In this document: one piece after another, positions 1 to 5,348 of the stretch
Numbering within the stretch: the stretch's first letter is position 1
How the letters are laid out: the number at the start of each line of letters is the position of its first letter
Origin: Paracoccaceae bacterium
Lineage (GTDB): Bacteria; Pseudomonadota; Alphaproteobacteria; Rhodobacterales; Rhodobacteraceae
Length of the DNA: 11,078 nt
Assembly: GCA_030626365.1 (NCBI GenBank)
Contig: DAOUPC010000063.1
Location: 1-11,078, forward strand
Reading direction: 5' to 3'
Notes under the pieces: model-generated
Seen by the model: the letters and a program-made list of their open reading frames with translations, nothing else
The model's database searches: none
What the model was told of the DNA's origin: nothing
Program-made: the position numbers and the translations under genes

Positions 1-71
1 AGGCCCAGCAGAACGCCGCCAAAGGCACCAACCAGTACCACCATCTGACTTTCAGAAACCCATGTCAGCAT
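1..71 (-). CDS. N-terminus of a YeeE/YedE (SoxT-like) membrane transporter, partial
   Basis: Only the first 23 codons are inside the window; the gene continues past the left edge. The peptide begins MLTWVSESQMVVLVGAFGG and continues VLLGL, a short polar head followed by a glycine-rich hydrophobic segment. This resembles the start of YeeE/YedE (DUF395) sulfur-transport proteins, which in alphaproteobacterial sox loci sit next to soxR and are called SoxT or PmpA. The ATG at 69-71 is preceded by a GAGAGGG-type ribosome binding site about 8 nt upstream. It lies 91 nt downstream of soxR on the same strand, so it is probably the last gene of the soxS-heme protein-soxR transcript. The family call rests on a short peptide plus context; another membrane protein is possible. 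Confidence 0.5.
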   Translation of the reverse strand, partial: MLTWVSESQMVVLVGAFGGVLLG

Positions 72-162
72 ATGCCCGGCCCTCTCAGTCCTAGCCTAGC
101 TCATGCAGGGCCAGTTTGATCAATTGCTCGGATGTGTTCAAACCCCGTGCCGGTTGTGGCGC

Positions 163-498
163 TCAGTCCTGATTGCAAAACAGGTCATAGACCACTTCCA
201 GGATGCGCCGCGGGCGGTTATCGGCAAGGCGGTAATAGATTGCCTTGCCATCGCGGCGCGGAATAACCAGCCCCTCAAGGCGCAGACGCGACAATTGCTG
301 TGATACGGCCGCCTGACGGGCCGACAGCAGGTCCTCCAGTTCGGTCACGGTCTTTTCGCCGGTCACCAGATGACACAGGATCATCAACCGCCCTTCGTGG
401 CTGATCGCCTTGAGAAAGTTTGACGCGGTGGTCGCATTATCAACCATGCGATCCAGTTCTTCTTCGGCCATATCAGAGGAAAACTGTGGAAGTGACAT
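163..498 (-). CDS. soxR: SoxR, ArsR/SmtB-family repressor of the sox genes
   Basis: This 111-aa winged-helix protein has the ArsR/SmtB layout: an N-terminal helix (about residues 12-34), a helix-turn-helix around residues 50-78 (recognition helix near SARQAAVSQQLSRL), a beta wing (RRDGKAIYYRL, 81-91) and a C-terminal dimerisation helix. The usual ArsR metal-binding CxC is absent. Instead there are only two cysteines, C42 and C108, 66 residues apart. That spacing equals the C41/C107 pair of the Rhodobacter sulfide sensor SqrR, so thiol/persulfide sensing is inferred. SoxR of related bacteria is known to repress sox genes by binding the soxS-soxV and soxW-soxX gaps, and both gaps here carry related palindromes. 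Start ATG 498 has AAGGA about 11 nt upstream. The gene lies 36 nt after the heme-binding-domain gene. Note that this SoxR is unrelated to the MerR-type oxidative-stress SoxR of enterics. Confidence 0.9.
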   Translation of the reverse strand: MSLPQFSSDMAEEELDRMVDNATTASNFLKAISHEGRLMILCHLVTGEKTVTELEDLLSARQAAVSQQLSRLRLEGLVIPRRDGKAIYYRLADNRPRRILEVVYDLFCNQD

Positions 499-534
499 TT
501 GTCTGATCCTTGGTTCGTCAATATTGTTGGTTGT

Positions 535-1038
535 TTAGAACGCGATCTGGTCCTCGACTGCGGCAATTCCGGCTGCGGCGCATTCATCGTCCAGTGCCGG
601 TCCGGGCGCGCCCGACACGCCAATCCCGGCGACGATGCTGCCGCCACCTTCCTGCACCACAAGCCCCCCGCCCAGTGGCAGGGCCTCGCCGATGTGGCGA
701 ATACCCGAAGAATCGGTGCCCGCTGCCGTGGCGTCGGCCAGGTCAGTTGTCGAGGTGCGGAAACTGACCGCCGTCCAGGCCTTGCGGCGCGAGGTTTCAA
801 AGACATGCACGCCGGCATACCGGTCCCGCAGAAAGACCTGGGGGATACCAAACCGGTCCACCACAGTCACGCCAATCTGATACCCCGCCTCGCGACATGA
901 CAGCAACGCCGCCTCGGCCATTTGCAGGGCCACTTCGGGTTTCAGCACCTGAAACGTGACAAAGGCACTGTCTTCGTCGGCCAGGGCCGGGGTTGCCAAT
1001 CCGCAAACTGCGGCCAGGCCAAGGGCCAGCTTTTTCAT
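535..1038 (-). CDS. Secreted GlcG/HbpS-family heme-binding-domain protein
   Basis: The 167-aa product has a clear Sec signal peptide (MKKLALGLAAVCGLATPALA, cleavage before DED), then one GlcG/HbpS (DUF336) domain. Family hallmarks are visible: an alternating strand VTVVDRFGIPQVFLRD, an ETSRRKAWTAVSF helix start, and near the C-terminus LPLGGGLVV followed by GIGVSGAPGPALDDECA. HbpS-type members bind heme and some sense redox state; others have no proven ligand. Its ATG overlaps the soxS stop by 4 nt (ATGA) and has GGAGAG upstream, so it is translationally coupled to soxS. It sits between soxS and soxR, which are adjacent in the classical Paracoccus cluster. A periplasmic role around heme supply, cytochrome maturation or signal sensing for Sox is inference; the sequence does not show the ligand. 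Confidence 0.82.
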   Translation of the reverse strand: MKKLALGLAAVCGLATPALADEDSAFVTFQVLKPEVALQMAEAALLSCREAGYQIGVTVVDRFGIPQVFLRDRYAGVHVFETSRRKAWTAVSFRTSTTDLADATAAGTDSSGIRHIGEALPLGGGLVVQEGGGSIVAGIGVSGAPGPALDDECAAAGIAAVEDQIAF

Positions 1039-1424
1039 CCGTTCTCTCCGATATTTTTGCGGCTTTCGGGGTCATAGCCCGTATGGCTCTTCAATAAATT
1101 GGCCAGAACTGGCCAAAAGAAATCTTGACCGGGATAGCCTTCAAGCCGGGCCAGTTCCTGCCCGTCGTCGACGATCAGAAAGGTTGGCGTGAAATTTACC
1201 CGGCGGGCAATTGTCAGATCAGGGGGCATGTCGTGCAGATCGACCCGTCGCAGGGGGGCGAATTTGCCTTCGGTGGTCTTGGGATAGGCCGGGGCGATTT
1301 CTTCGTTCCAGCGCTCGCACCATTCACAGCCTTGCTGCTCAACCATCACCAGTTCGATGGCTGCCGCCGGAAAGGCGAGAACAAGCGATGTGATAACACC
1401 TAGGTAACTTTTGATCGCAAACAT
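1035..1424 (-). CDS. soxS: SoxS, periplasmic thioredoxin-like protein
   Basis: The 129-aa protein has a Sec signal peptide (about residues 1-22, ending FPAAA) and a compact thioredoxin fold. The redox motif CEWC is at 33-36 and the cis-proline loop NFTPTF has Pro80. In Paracoccus, SoxS keeps the SoxY carrier cysteine reduced and is needed for full chemotrophic activity. Its electrons are expected to come from SoxV, encoded divergently next door. It is the first gene of the leftward operon and overlaps the heme-binding-domain gene by 4 nt. Start ATG 1424 has an AGGTGG ribosome site a few bases upstream. The identity is well supported by motif, export signal and position. It is not the enteric AraC-type SoxS. 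Confidence 0.88.
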   Translation of the reverse strand: MFAIKSYLGVITSLVLAFPAAAIELVMVEQQGCEWCERWNEEIAPAYPKTTEGKFAPLRRVDLHDMPPDLTIARRVNFTPTFLIVDDGQELARLEGYPGQDFFWPVLANLLKSHTGYDPESRKNIGENG

Positions 1425-1434
1425 GTGCCACCTG

Positions 1435-1462
1435 TTGACGTACCGTTAATCTACTACATAAT
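1435..1462 (+). promoter_or_regulatory. Candidate sigma70-type promoter for soxV
   Basis: TTGACG at 1435-1440 and CATAAT at 1457-1462 each match the consensus -35 and -10 in five of six positions, with a 16-nt spacer. Transcription would start near 1469, upstream of the preferred soxV start at 1538. The -10 overlaps the left edge of the operator-like palindrome (1460-1477), so a bound repressor would block it. Sequence-only prediction. Confidence 0.5.
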
Positions 1463-1475
1463 TTGAATATGTGAA
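1448..1475 (-). promoter_or_regulatory. Candidate divergent promoter for soxS
   Basis: On the minus strand, TTCACA (1475-1470) and TAGATT (1453-1448) are separated by 16 nt, matching the consensus boxes in five and four of six positions. It would start transcription about 15-20 nt before the soxS ATG at 1424. Its -35 falls inside the proposed operator, so one bound repressor could shut both directions. Weaker match than the soxV promoter. Confidence 0.3.
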
Positions 1476-1483
1476 TGATTCAA
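1460..1483. promoter_or_regulatory. Putative SoxR operator in the soxS-soxV gap
   Basis: The segment 1460-1477 (AATTTGAA-TA-TGTGAATG) matches the near-perfect palindrome upstream of soxX (AATTCACA-GT-TGTGAATT) at 12 of 16 arm positions, with the right half 7 of 8. Overlapping it is a second inverted repeat, TTGAAT (1463-1468) and ATTCAA (1478-1483), separated by 9 nt. SoxR homologues bind this intergenic region in other alphaproteobacteria. Assignment to SoxR is inferred from the shared motif and location. Confidence 0.6.
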
Positions 1484-1537
1484 GCTGCGACTGGCCGCGA
1501 CCGGTTACATCGCGGTGTCGTGATCGAAAGGATGGGG

Positions 1538-2275
1538 ATGCTGGAAATCAGCCTGTTGGGCGCGCTTGTCGCTGGATTACTTAGCTTTTTTACGCCCTGT
1601 GTCCTGCCGATGGTGCCGTTTTACCTGTCCTACATGGGCGGTCTGAGCATGGCCGAACTGCGTGGCGACGGGGAAATTGCACCGGGCGCGCAACGCCGGT
1701 TGCTGTTGTCGGCGGTGTTTTTCGCGCTGGGCGTGACAAGTGTGTTCATGCTGTTGGGCATGGGGGCCACGGCAATGGGTCGTATGTTCGGCCAGTATCT
1801 GGATTCGCTGTCCTACGTTGCCGCCGTCATTCTGGTGGTGTTCGGCCTGCACTTTCTGGGGGTGATCCGGGTGCAGTTGCTGTACCGCGAGGACCGCCTG
1901 GATACTGGCGCGCAACCCAGCACGGTGGCCGGGGCCTATCTGATGGGGCTGGCGTTTGGCTTTGGCTGGACGCCGTGCGTCGGTCCGGCGCTGGCGTCGA
2001 TCCTGATGATTGCCAGCGGCATGGGCGATATCTGGCGCGGGGCGCTGTTGTTGTTTGTTTACGGCGTCGGGATGACCGCGCCGTTCATCGTTGCGGCCTT
2101 TTTCGCGCGCCCGTTTCTGGCCTGGGTTCAGCGGCACCGGACGGCATTTGCCTGGGTGGAAAAGGGCATGGGGGTCATGCTGATCCTGTTTGCCATCCTG
2201 ATCGCAACCGGCGGGGTCAGCCTGATTGCTGCGGCGATGATCCGCTGGATGCCGGGGTTTGCGACGGTCGGTTAA
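1538..2275 (+). CDS. soxV: SoxV, CcdA-family transmembrane electron transporter
   Basis: SoxV moves electrons from cytoplasmic thioredoxin through the inner membrane to periplasmic thioredoxins (SoxW, SoxS), which maintain SoxYZ. The protein is about 245 aa and almost wholly hydrophobic with roughly six membrane segments. Both CcdA/DsbD-type redox signatures are present: FFTPCVLPMVPF in the first segment and GWTPCVGPALASIL in the fourth. The frame is open back to an ATG at 1475, but that start lies inside the proposed operator and adds 21 polar residues before the first membrane helix. ATG 1538 (MLEISLLGALVAG) follows an AAAGGA ribosome site at 1527-1532 and is preferred; ATG 1532, two codons earlier, is also possible. 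soxW follows after 30 nt. Confidence 0.9.
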   Translation: MLEISLLGALVAGLLSFFTPCVLPMVPFYLSYMGGLSMAELRGDGEIAPGAQRRLLLSAVFFALGVTSVFMLLGMGATAMGRMFGQYLDSLSYVAAVILVVFGLHFLGVIRVQLLYREDRLDTGAQPSTVAGAYLMGLAFGFGWTPCVGPALASILMIASGMGDIWRGALLLFVYGVGMTAPFIVAAFFARPFLAWVQRHRTAFAWVEKGMGVMLILFAILIATGGVSLIAAAMIRWMPGFATVG

Positions 2276-2305
2276 ATAGTCTGAATTCACAGGGGGAAGA
2301 CGAAC

Positions 2306-2899
2306 ATGAAACATCTGATTGCATTTGCACTGGCGCTGATGGTGCTTGGCGGGTCTGTTGGGGGGCCGGTTCTGGCAACCGAACTTGGCGATGACGGCCT
2401 GCACAAGGCGGACTGGATGCGCGACACGTTCAAGGACCTGTCCGAGGACTTTGCCGAGGCCCGCGCTGAAGGCAAGCGGTTGCTTATTCTGGTGGAACAG
2501 CGCGGTTGTATTTACTGCGATGAAATGCACAAAAACACCTTTACCGATCCGCGCGTCAGGGCGATGCTCGAGGATCGGTATTTTCCGGTACAGATCAACC
2601 TGCATGGCGAGACGGAAATTGTCGATGTCGATGGCGAGGTTCTGTCGGAAAAGGCCGCGACGCGCAAATGGGGTGTGATGTTCACCCCGACGATGATCTT
2701 TTTCCCAACCGATCTGGATCAGACCCAGTCCGCTGGCCGACAGGCCGTGGCGATAATGCCGGGGGCTTTTGCGCCGGGAACCACGCTTGATCTGCTGACG
2801 TGGGTTGTCGAAGAACGCTATCTGGATCAGTCGGAAGAGGATTTTCAGCGTTACCATTCAAGGATGATCCGTGAACGCGATGATGGCGACACGCAGTAG
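2306..2899 (+). CDS. soxW: SoxW, periplasmic thioredoxin
   Basis: The 197-aa protein has a Sec signal peptide (about 1-24, cleavage after PVLA) and a DsbD-gamma/thioredoxin_7-type thioredoxin fold. The active site is C68-I-Y-C71, with the cis-proline in VMFTPTM (Pro128). The C-terminal tail from about residue 175 is highly charged. In Paracoccus, SoxW is reduced by SoxV and is dispensable for growth on thiosulfate, apparently overlapping with SoxS. It starts 30 nt after soxV with AGGGGGA as ribosome site, so the two form an operon. A 184-nt non-coding gap with an operator-like palindrome follows. Confidence 0.87.
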   Translation: MKHLIAFALALMVLGGSVGGPVLATELGDDGLHKADWMRDTFKDLSEDFAEARAEGKRLLILVEQRGCIYCDEMHKNTFTDPRVRAMLEDRYFPVQINLHGETEIVDVDGEVLSEKAATRKWGVMFTPTMIFFPTDLDQTQSAGRQAVAIMPGAFAPGTTLDLLTWVVEERYLDQSEEDFQRYHSRMIRERDDGDTQ

Positions 2900-3083
2900 G
2901 GCCCGCAAGTTTCTGTCGTTGAATGATGGGGTTATGCAAACATTGCAAAGATAACTCTGGCTGCCCGACATATCCACCAATTCACAGTTGTGAATTTGTT
3001 GTTGCGTGAATCGGGCTCTCTGGCCTAGGGTGAAAGGAGCAAACCACAGTCACCAAATGTTCGTGGGTGCTAAGGGAGGAACT
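2900..3083 (+). promoter_or_regulatory. soxW-soxX regulatory gap and soxX leader
   Basis: This is the longest non-coding stretch in the window. It holds the palindrome at 2979-2996 and a strong ribosome site (AGGGAGGA, 3073-3080) for soxX. I could not pick a convincing -35/-10 pair. TTGCAA (2943-2948) and CATATC (2969-2974) are too far apart, at 20 nt. A second half-site, GTGAATC, occurs at 3006-3012. I see no terminator after soxW, so readthrough from soxVW is possible. Confidence 0.55.
2979..2996. promoter_or_regulatory. Putative SoxR operator upstream of soxX
   Basis: AATTCACA-GT-TGTGAATT is a perfect inverted repeat with 8-nt arms and a 2-nt spacer, the size expected for a dimeric ArsR-family repressor. 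The same motif, degenerate, lies in the soxS-soxV gap. In related bacteria SoxR binds the soxW-soxX region. Direct binding here is inferred. Confidence 0.68.
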
Positions 3084-3536
3084 ATGAGAGTACTTATCGC
3101 TACTGCGGTCGCCTCTGTTTTGGGGTCTACCGTGGCTTTTGCGGGCGCTGCTGTCGCGCCGGGAGAGGTCAAGTTCGACAATGGCACTGTTGCCGCATCG
3201 CTTACCGGTGTTGCCGGGGATGCCGCAGAGGGCCGGGTCGTTTTTGCCAACCGCAAGCTGGGCAATTGCCTGGCGTGCCACACCAATACGCAAATCCCCG
3301 AGGAGTCGTTTCACGGTCAGGTCGGGCCAACGCTTGACGGGGCTGCCGGTCGCTGGAACGAGGCAGAGTTGCGCGGGATCGTTTCAAACTCGAAAATGAC
3401 GTTCGAGGGCACGATCATGCCGGCCTTCTATGTCCAGTCCGGGTATTTCCGGCCGATCGAGAAATTTGACGGCGTATCCATTCTGACGGCCCAGCAGGTC
3501 GAGGATGTGGTCGCCTATCTGATGACGCTGAAATAG
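3084..3536 (+). CDS. soxX: SoxX, monoheme cytochrome c subunit of SoxXA
   Basis: SoxX pairs with SoxA and takes electrons when thiosulfate is attached to SoxY. The 150-aa protein has a Sec signal peptide (about 1-20, ending TVAFA), one heme-attachment motif CLACH (62-66) and a C-terminal region with the SoxX-typical IMPAFY, whose Met112 is the likely distal heme ligand. The frame is open upstream to a GTG at 3006, but the ATG at 3084 gives the signal peptide at the very N-terminus and has a strong AGGGAGGA ribosome site 3-10 nt before it. It is the first gene after the SoxR-type palindrome. A compact hairpin separates it from soxY. Confidence 0.93.
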   Translation: MRVLIATAVASVLGSTVAFAGAAVAPGEVKFDNGTVAASLTGVAGDAAEGRVVFANRKLGNCLACHTNTQIPEESFHGQVGPTLDGAAGRWNEAELRGIVSNSKMTFEGTIMPAFYVQSGYFRPIEKFDGVSILTAQQVEDVVAYLMTLK

Positions 3537-3552
3537 AGCAGGCCCGCCTGCT
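3537..3552 (+). other. Short intercistronic hairpin between soxX and soxY
   Basis: AGCAGGC-CC-GCCTGCT is a perfect inverted repeat starting at the base after the soxX stop. In RNA it would form a GC-rich stem of six to seven pairs. It is not followed by a U-run, so it is not a canonical terminator. It may protect or mark a transcript end near the start of soxYZ; this role is inference. Confidence 0.5.
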
Positions 3553-3579
3553 ATTCGAAAAACTCTAAGGAGAAAATAT

Positions 3580-3996
3580 ATGGAATTCTCAAGACGCGAA
3601 ACCATCGCACTTGGGCTGGGGGCTGTGGCGCTGAGCGTCATGCCGTTCCGGGTTCATGCTGCGACGGAAGAAGTGATTGCCGCATTTACCGGCGGCGCTG
3701 ACGTGACCGATGGCGGCGTGACGCTGACGGCACCGGAAATCGCGGAAAACGGCAACACGGTTCCGGTGGCAGTAAACGCACCCGGCGCGGCGGCGATCAT
3801 GCTGGTGGCAACCGGCAACCCGACGCCTGCGGTTGCGACGTTCAATTTCGGTGAACTGGCTGCGGCGCAATCTGCCTCGACCCGTATTCGTCTGGCCGGC
3901 ACCCAGGATGTGGTCGCCATTGCCCGGATGCCCGACGGCACGTTCATCCGCGCCGCATCGACCGTGAAAGTTACCATCGGGGGCTGTGGCGGCTGA
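3580..3996 (+). CDS. soxY: SoxY, sulfur-carrier subunit of SoxYZ
   Basis: SoxY holds the pathway intermediates covalently on a cysteine near its C-terminus. The 138-aa protein ends in the diagnostic flexible arm GGCGG, with the carrier thiol at Cys136, the protein's only cysteine. The N-terminus MEFSRRETIALGLGAVALS has the twin-arginine (Tat) signal form, cleaved near HAA (about residue 28). The mature part is an Ig-like beta-sandwich. SoxZ has no signal and is thought to be exported with SoxY through Tat. ATG 3580 is preceded by TAAGGAG. It lies 43 nt after soxX and 40 nt before soxZ. Confidence 0.95.
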   Translation: MEFSRRETIALGLGAVALSVMPFRVHAATEEVIAAFTGGADVTDGGVTLTAPEIAENGNTVPVAVNAPGAAAIMLVATGNPTPAVATFNFGELAAAQSASTRIRLAGTQDVVAIARMPDGTFIRAASTVKVTIGGCGG

Positions 3997-4036
3997 TCGC
4001 TGCGCAGTTCATCGCTGAAGTAAGGAGAAATATAAA

Positions 4037-4366
4037 ATGGCATCTGGTGTAAAACCCCGCGTCAAAGTCCCAAAGAAAGCCGCCGCAGGCGAGGCGATCA
4101 CGATCAAGACGCTGATCAGCCACAAGATGGAAAGCGGCCAGCGCAAGGACAAGGAAGGCAACGTCATTCCGCGTTCGATCATCAATCGCTTTACCTGCGC
4201 GTTCAACGGCAAGTCCGTTGTTGATATCACGATGGAGCCGGCAATCTCGACCAACCCGTATTTCCAGTTTGACGCAACCGTGCCCGAGGCCGGTGAATTT
4301 GTGTTCACCTGGTATGACGATGACGGGTCTGTCTATGACACCAAGAAATCAGTCGCGATCGGGTGA
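4037..4366 (+). CDS. soxZ: SoxZ, partner subunit of the SoxYZ carrier
   Basis: The 109-aa protein is a small Ig-like beta-sandwich that wraps SoxY and helps present its carrier arm to the other Sox enzymes. Typical SoxZ features are the lysine-rich start (KPRVKVPKKA), EAITIKTLISHKMESGQRKD, the central NRFTCAFNGK and EFVFTWYDDDGSVYD near the end. It has no signal peptide, as expected if it is exported as a complex with Tat-targeted SoxY. ATG 4037 follows a TAAGGAG ribosome site. The length is normal for the family. soxA begins 29 nt later at its preferred start. Confidence 0.95.
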   Translation: MASGVKPRVKVPKKAAAGEAITIKTLISHKMESGQRKDKEGNVIPRSIINRFTCAFNGKSVVDITMEPAISTNPYFQFDATVPEAGEFVFTWYDDDGSVYDTKKSVAIG

Positions 4367-4395
4367 TCCGGCAGCAAGGGAGGGAAAAATACAAA

Positions 4396-5250
4396 ATGGG
4401 AATGAACCTGTTTAAGACGACCGCTGCCATCGCCGGGCTGGCCCTGATGGGCACCGGAATGGCGACCGCGGGGGAAGAGTCCGCGCTGACCATCAACGGC
4501 GATCTGACCATACCGACCAGTGCCTCGGCACCGGCGCACCTGGAAAACATCGACATGGTCACATCGGGGTGGATTTACCGCACCAAAGAGACCCAGGCAC
4601 TTCAGATGGATGATTTTGACAATCCGTCGTTTGTGTTTGTCGATGTTGCGCTGGACTTGTGGGACAAGGTGGATGGGTCCGAAGGCAAGGCGTGTTCGTC
4701 CTGCCACGAAAATGGCCCCGAGGAATTCGCCGGTCTGACCGCGTCGATGCCAAGGATCAACGCAGAGGGTCAGTTGGAAACCACAACCGAACTGGTCAAC
4801 GAATGCCGCACCGAACGTATGGGGGCCGAGCCGTGGAAATATTCCAAGGGCAAGATGGCCGCCATGACGTCGCTGATTGGTCTTCAATCGCGCGGGAGCG
4901 TGGTGAATGTTGCCATCGACGGGGCGGCAGCGCCCTATTGGGAAAAGGGAAAAGAGCTGTATTACACCCGTGTCGGGCAGCTTGATATGTCCTGTTCCAA
5001 CTGCCACGAAGACAATTACGACGTGATGATCCGCGCGGATCATCTGAGTCAGGGGCAGATCAACGGCTTTCCCACCTACCGGCTGAAGAACGCCAAGATG
5101 AACACCACGCACGCACGGTTCAAAGGCTGCATGAAAAACATTCGTGCAAAGCCCTTTGGCCAGGGCAGCGACGAGTTCAAGGCGCTTGAACTTTACGTGG
5201 CCAGCCGCGGAAACGGTCTGACAGTCGAAACACCGTCTGTCCGTAACTAA
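4396..5250 (+). CDS. soxA: SoxA, diheme cytochrome c subunit of SoxXA
   Basis: SoxA is the catalytic subunit that joins thiosulfate to the SoxY cysteine. The 284-aa protein carries a signal peptide (about 1-25) and two homologous cytochrome halves. Heme 1 is bound at CSSCH (100-104) and heme 2 at CSNCH (200-204). Each half also has a lone cysteine expected to ligate its heme iron: Cys137 (NECRTERMG) and Cys245 (RFKGCMKNIRAKPFG). The latter is the family's catalytic, persulfide-modified residue. It is therefore the two-heme SoxA type. The frame extends to a GTG at 4363 overlapping the soxZ stop. ATG 4396 is preferred because AAGGGAGGG sits about 11 nt upstream and the hydrophobic signal then lies at the N-terminus; ATG 4402 is also possible. 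A terminator follows. Confidence 0.93.
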   Translation: MGMNLFKTTAAIAGLALMGTGMATAGEESALTINGDLTIPTSASAPAHLENIDMVTSGWIYRTKETQALQMDDFDNPSFVFVDVALDLWDKVDGSEGKACSSCHENGPEEFAGLTASMPRINAEGQLETTTELVNECRTERMGAEPWKYSKGKMAAMTSLIGLQSRGSVVNVAIDGAAAPYWEKGKELYYTRVGQLDMSCSNCHEDNYDVMIRADHLSQGQINGFPTYRLKNAKMNTTHARFKGCMKNIRAKPFGQGSDEFKALELYVASRGNGLTVETPSVRN

Positions 5251-5257
5251 ACCAAAC

Positions 5258-5293
5258 AAAAACCCGCCCCGGATCATACCGGGGCGGGTTTTT
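5258..5293 (+). terminator. Intrinsic terminator after soxA
   Basis: AAAAACCCGCCCCGG (5258-5272) pairs perfectly with CCGGGGCGGGTTTTT (5279-5293) around a 6-nt loop: a 15-pair stem with a GC-rich core followed by a T-run. It begins 7 nt after the soxA stop. The A-tract on the 5' side also makes it a plausible terminator in the other direction, though no minus-strand gene ends here. Confidence 0.9.
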
Positions 5294-5302
5294 CATTTAT
5301 TA

Positions 5303-5318
5303 CGCATGCATATATGCG
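5303..5318. repeat. Inverted repeat in the soxA-soxB gap
   Basis: CGCAT (5303-5307) and ATGCG (5314-5318) flank GCATAT; the inner GCATATATGC (5308-5317) is itself a palindrome. It sits in the AT-rich stretch between the soxA terminator and the soxB ribosome site (AAAAGGGG, 5333-5340). It could be a protein site or part of a soxB promoter, but I found no convincing -35/-10 pair and its sequence is unlike the SoxR-type palindromes. Confidence 0.35.
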
Positions 5319-5348
5319 AATTTAACATACATAAAAGGGGCTGCGCCG

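Noticed and set aside
116..123. TTGATCAA palindrome downstream of soxR as a possible operator
   Set aside because: Only 8 nt, unlike the other sox palindromes, and expected by chance in a window this size.
499..900. Plus-strand frame opposite the heme-binding-domain gene
   Set aside because: It overlaps a gene with a clear signal peptide and GlcG/HbpS motifs; its own peptide shows nothing recognisable.
163..1424. soxR and soxS as the enteric superoxide-response regulators of the same name
   Set aside because: This SoxR is ArsR-type, not MerR-type with an iron-sulfur cluster, and this SoxS is a secreted thioredoxin, not an AraC-type activator.
1577..2857. 426-codon open frame on the minus strand across soxV and soxW
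   Set aside because: It lies opposite two well-supported genes, and its predicted protein is rich in Arg, His, Gln and Pro with no recognisable domain, as expected for an antisense shadow in GC-rich DNA.
3006..3083. Upstream GTG extension of soxX
   Set aside because: It would put 26 polar residues before the signal peptide; ATG 3084 has a strong ribosome site and a normal signal start.
4333..5277. 314-codon minus-strand frame opposite soxA
   Set aside because: Shadow of soxA; it also runs through the terminator hairpin.
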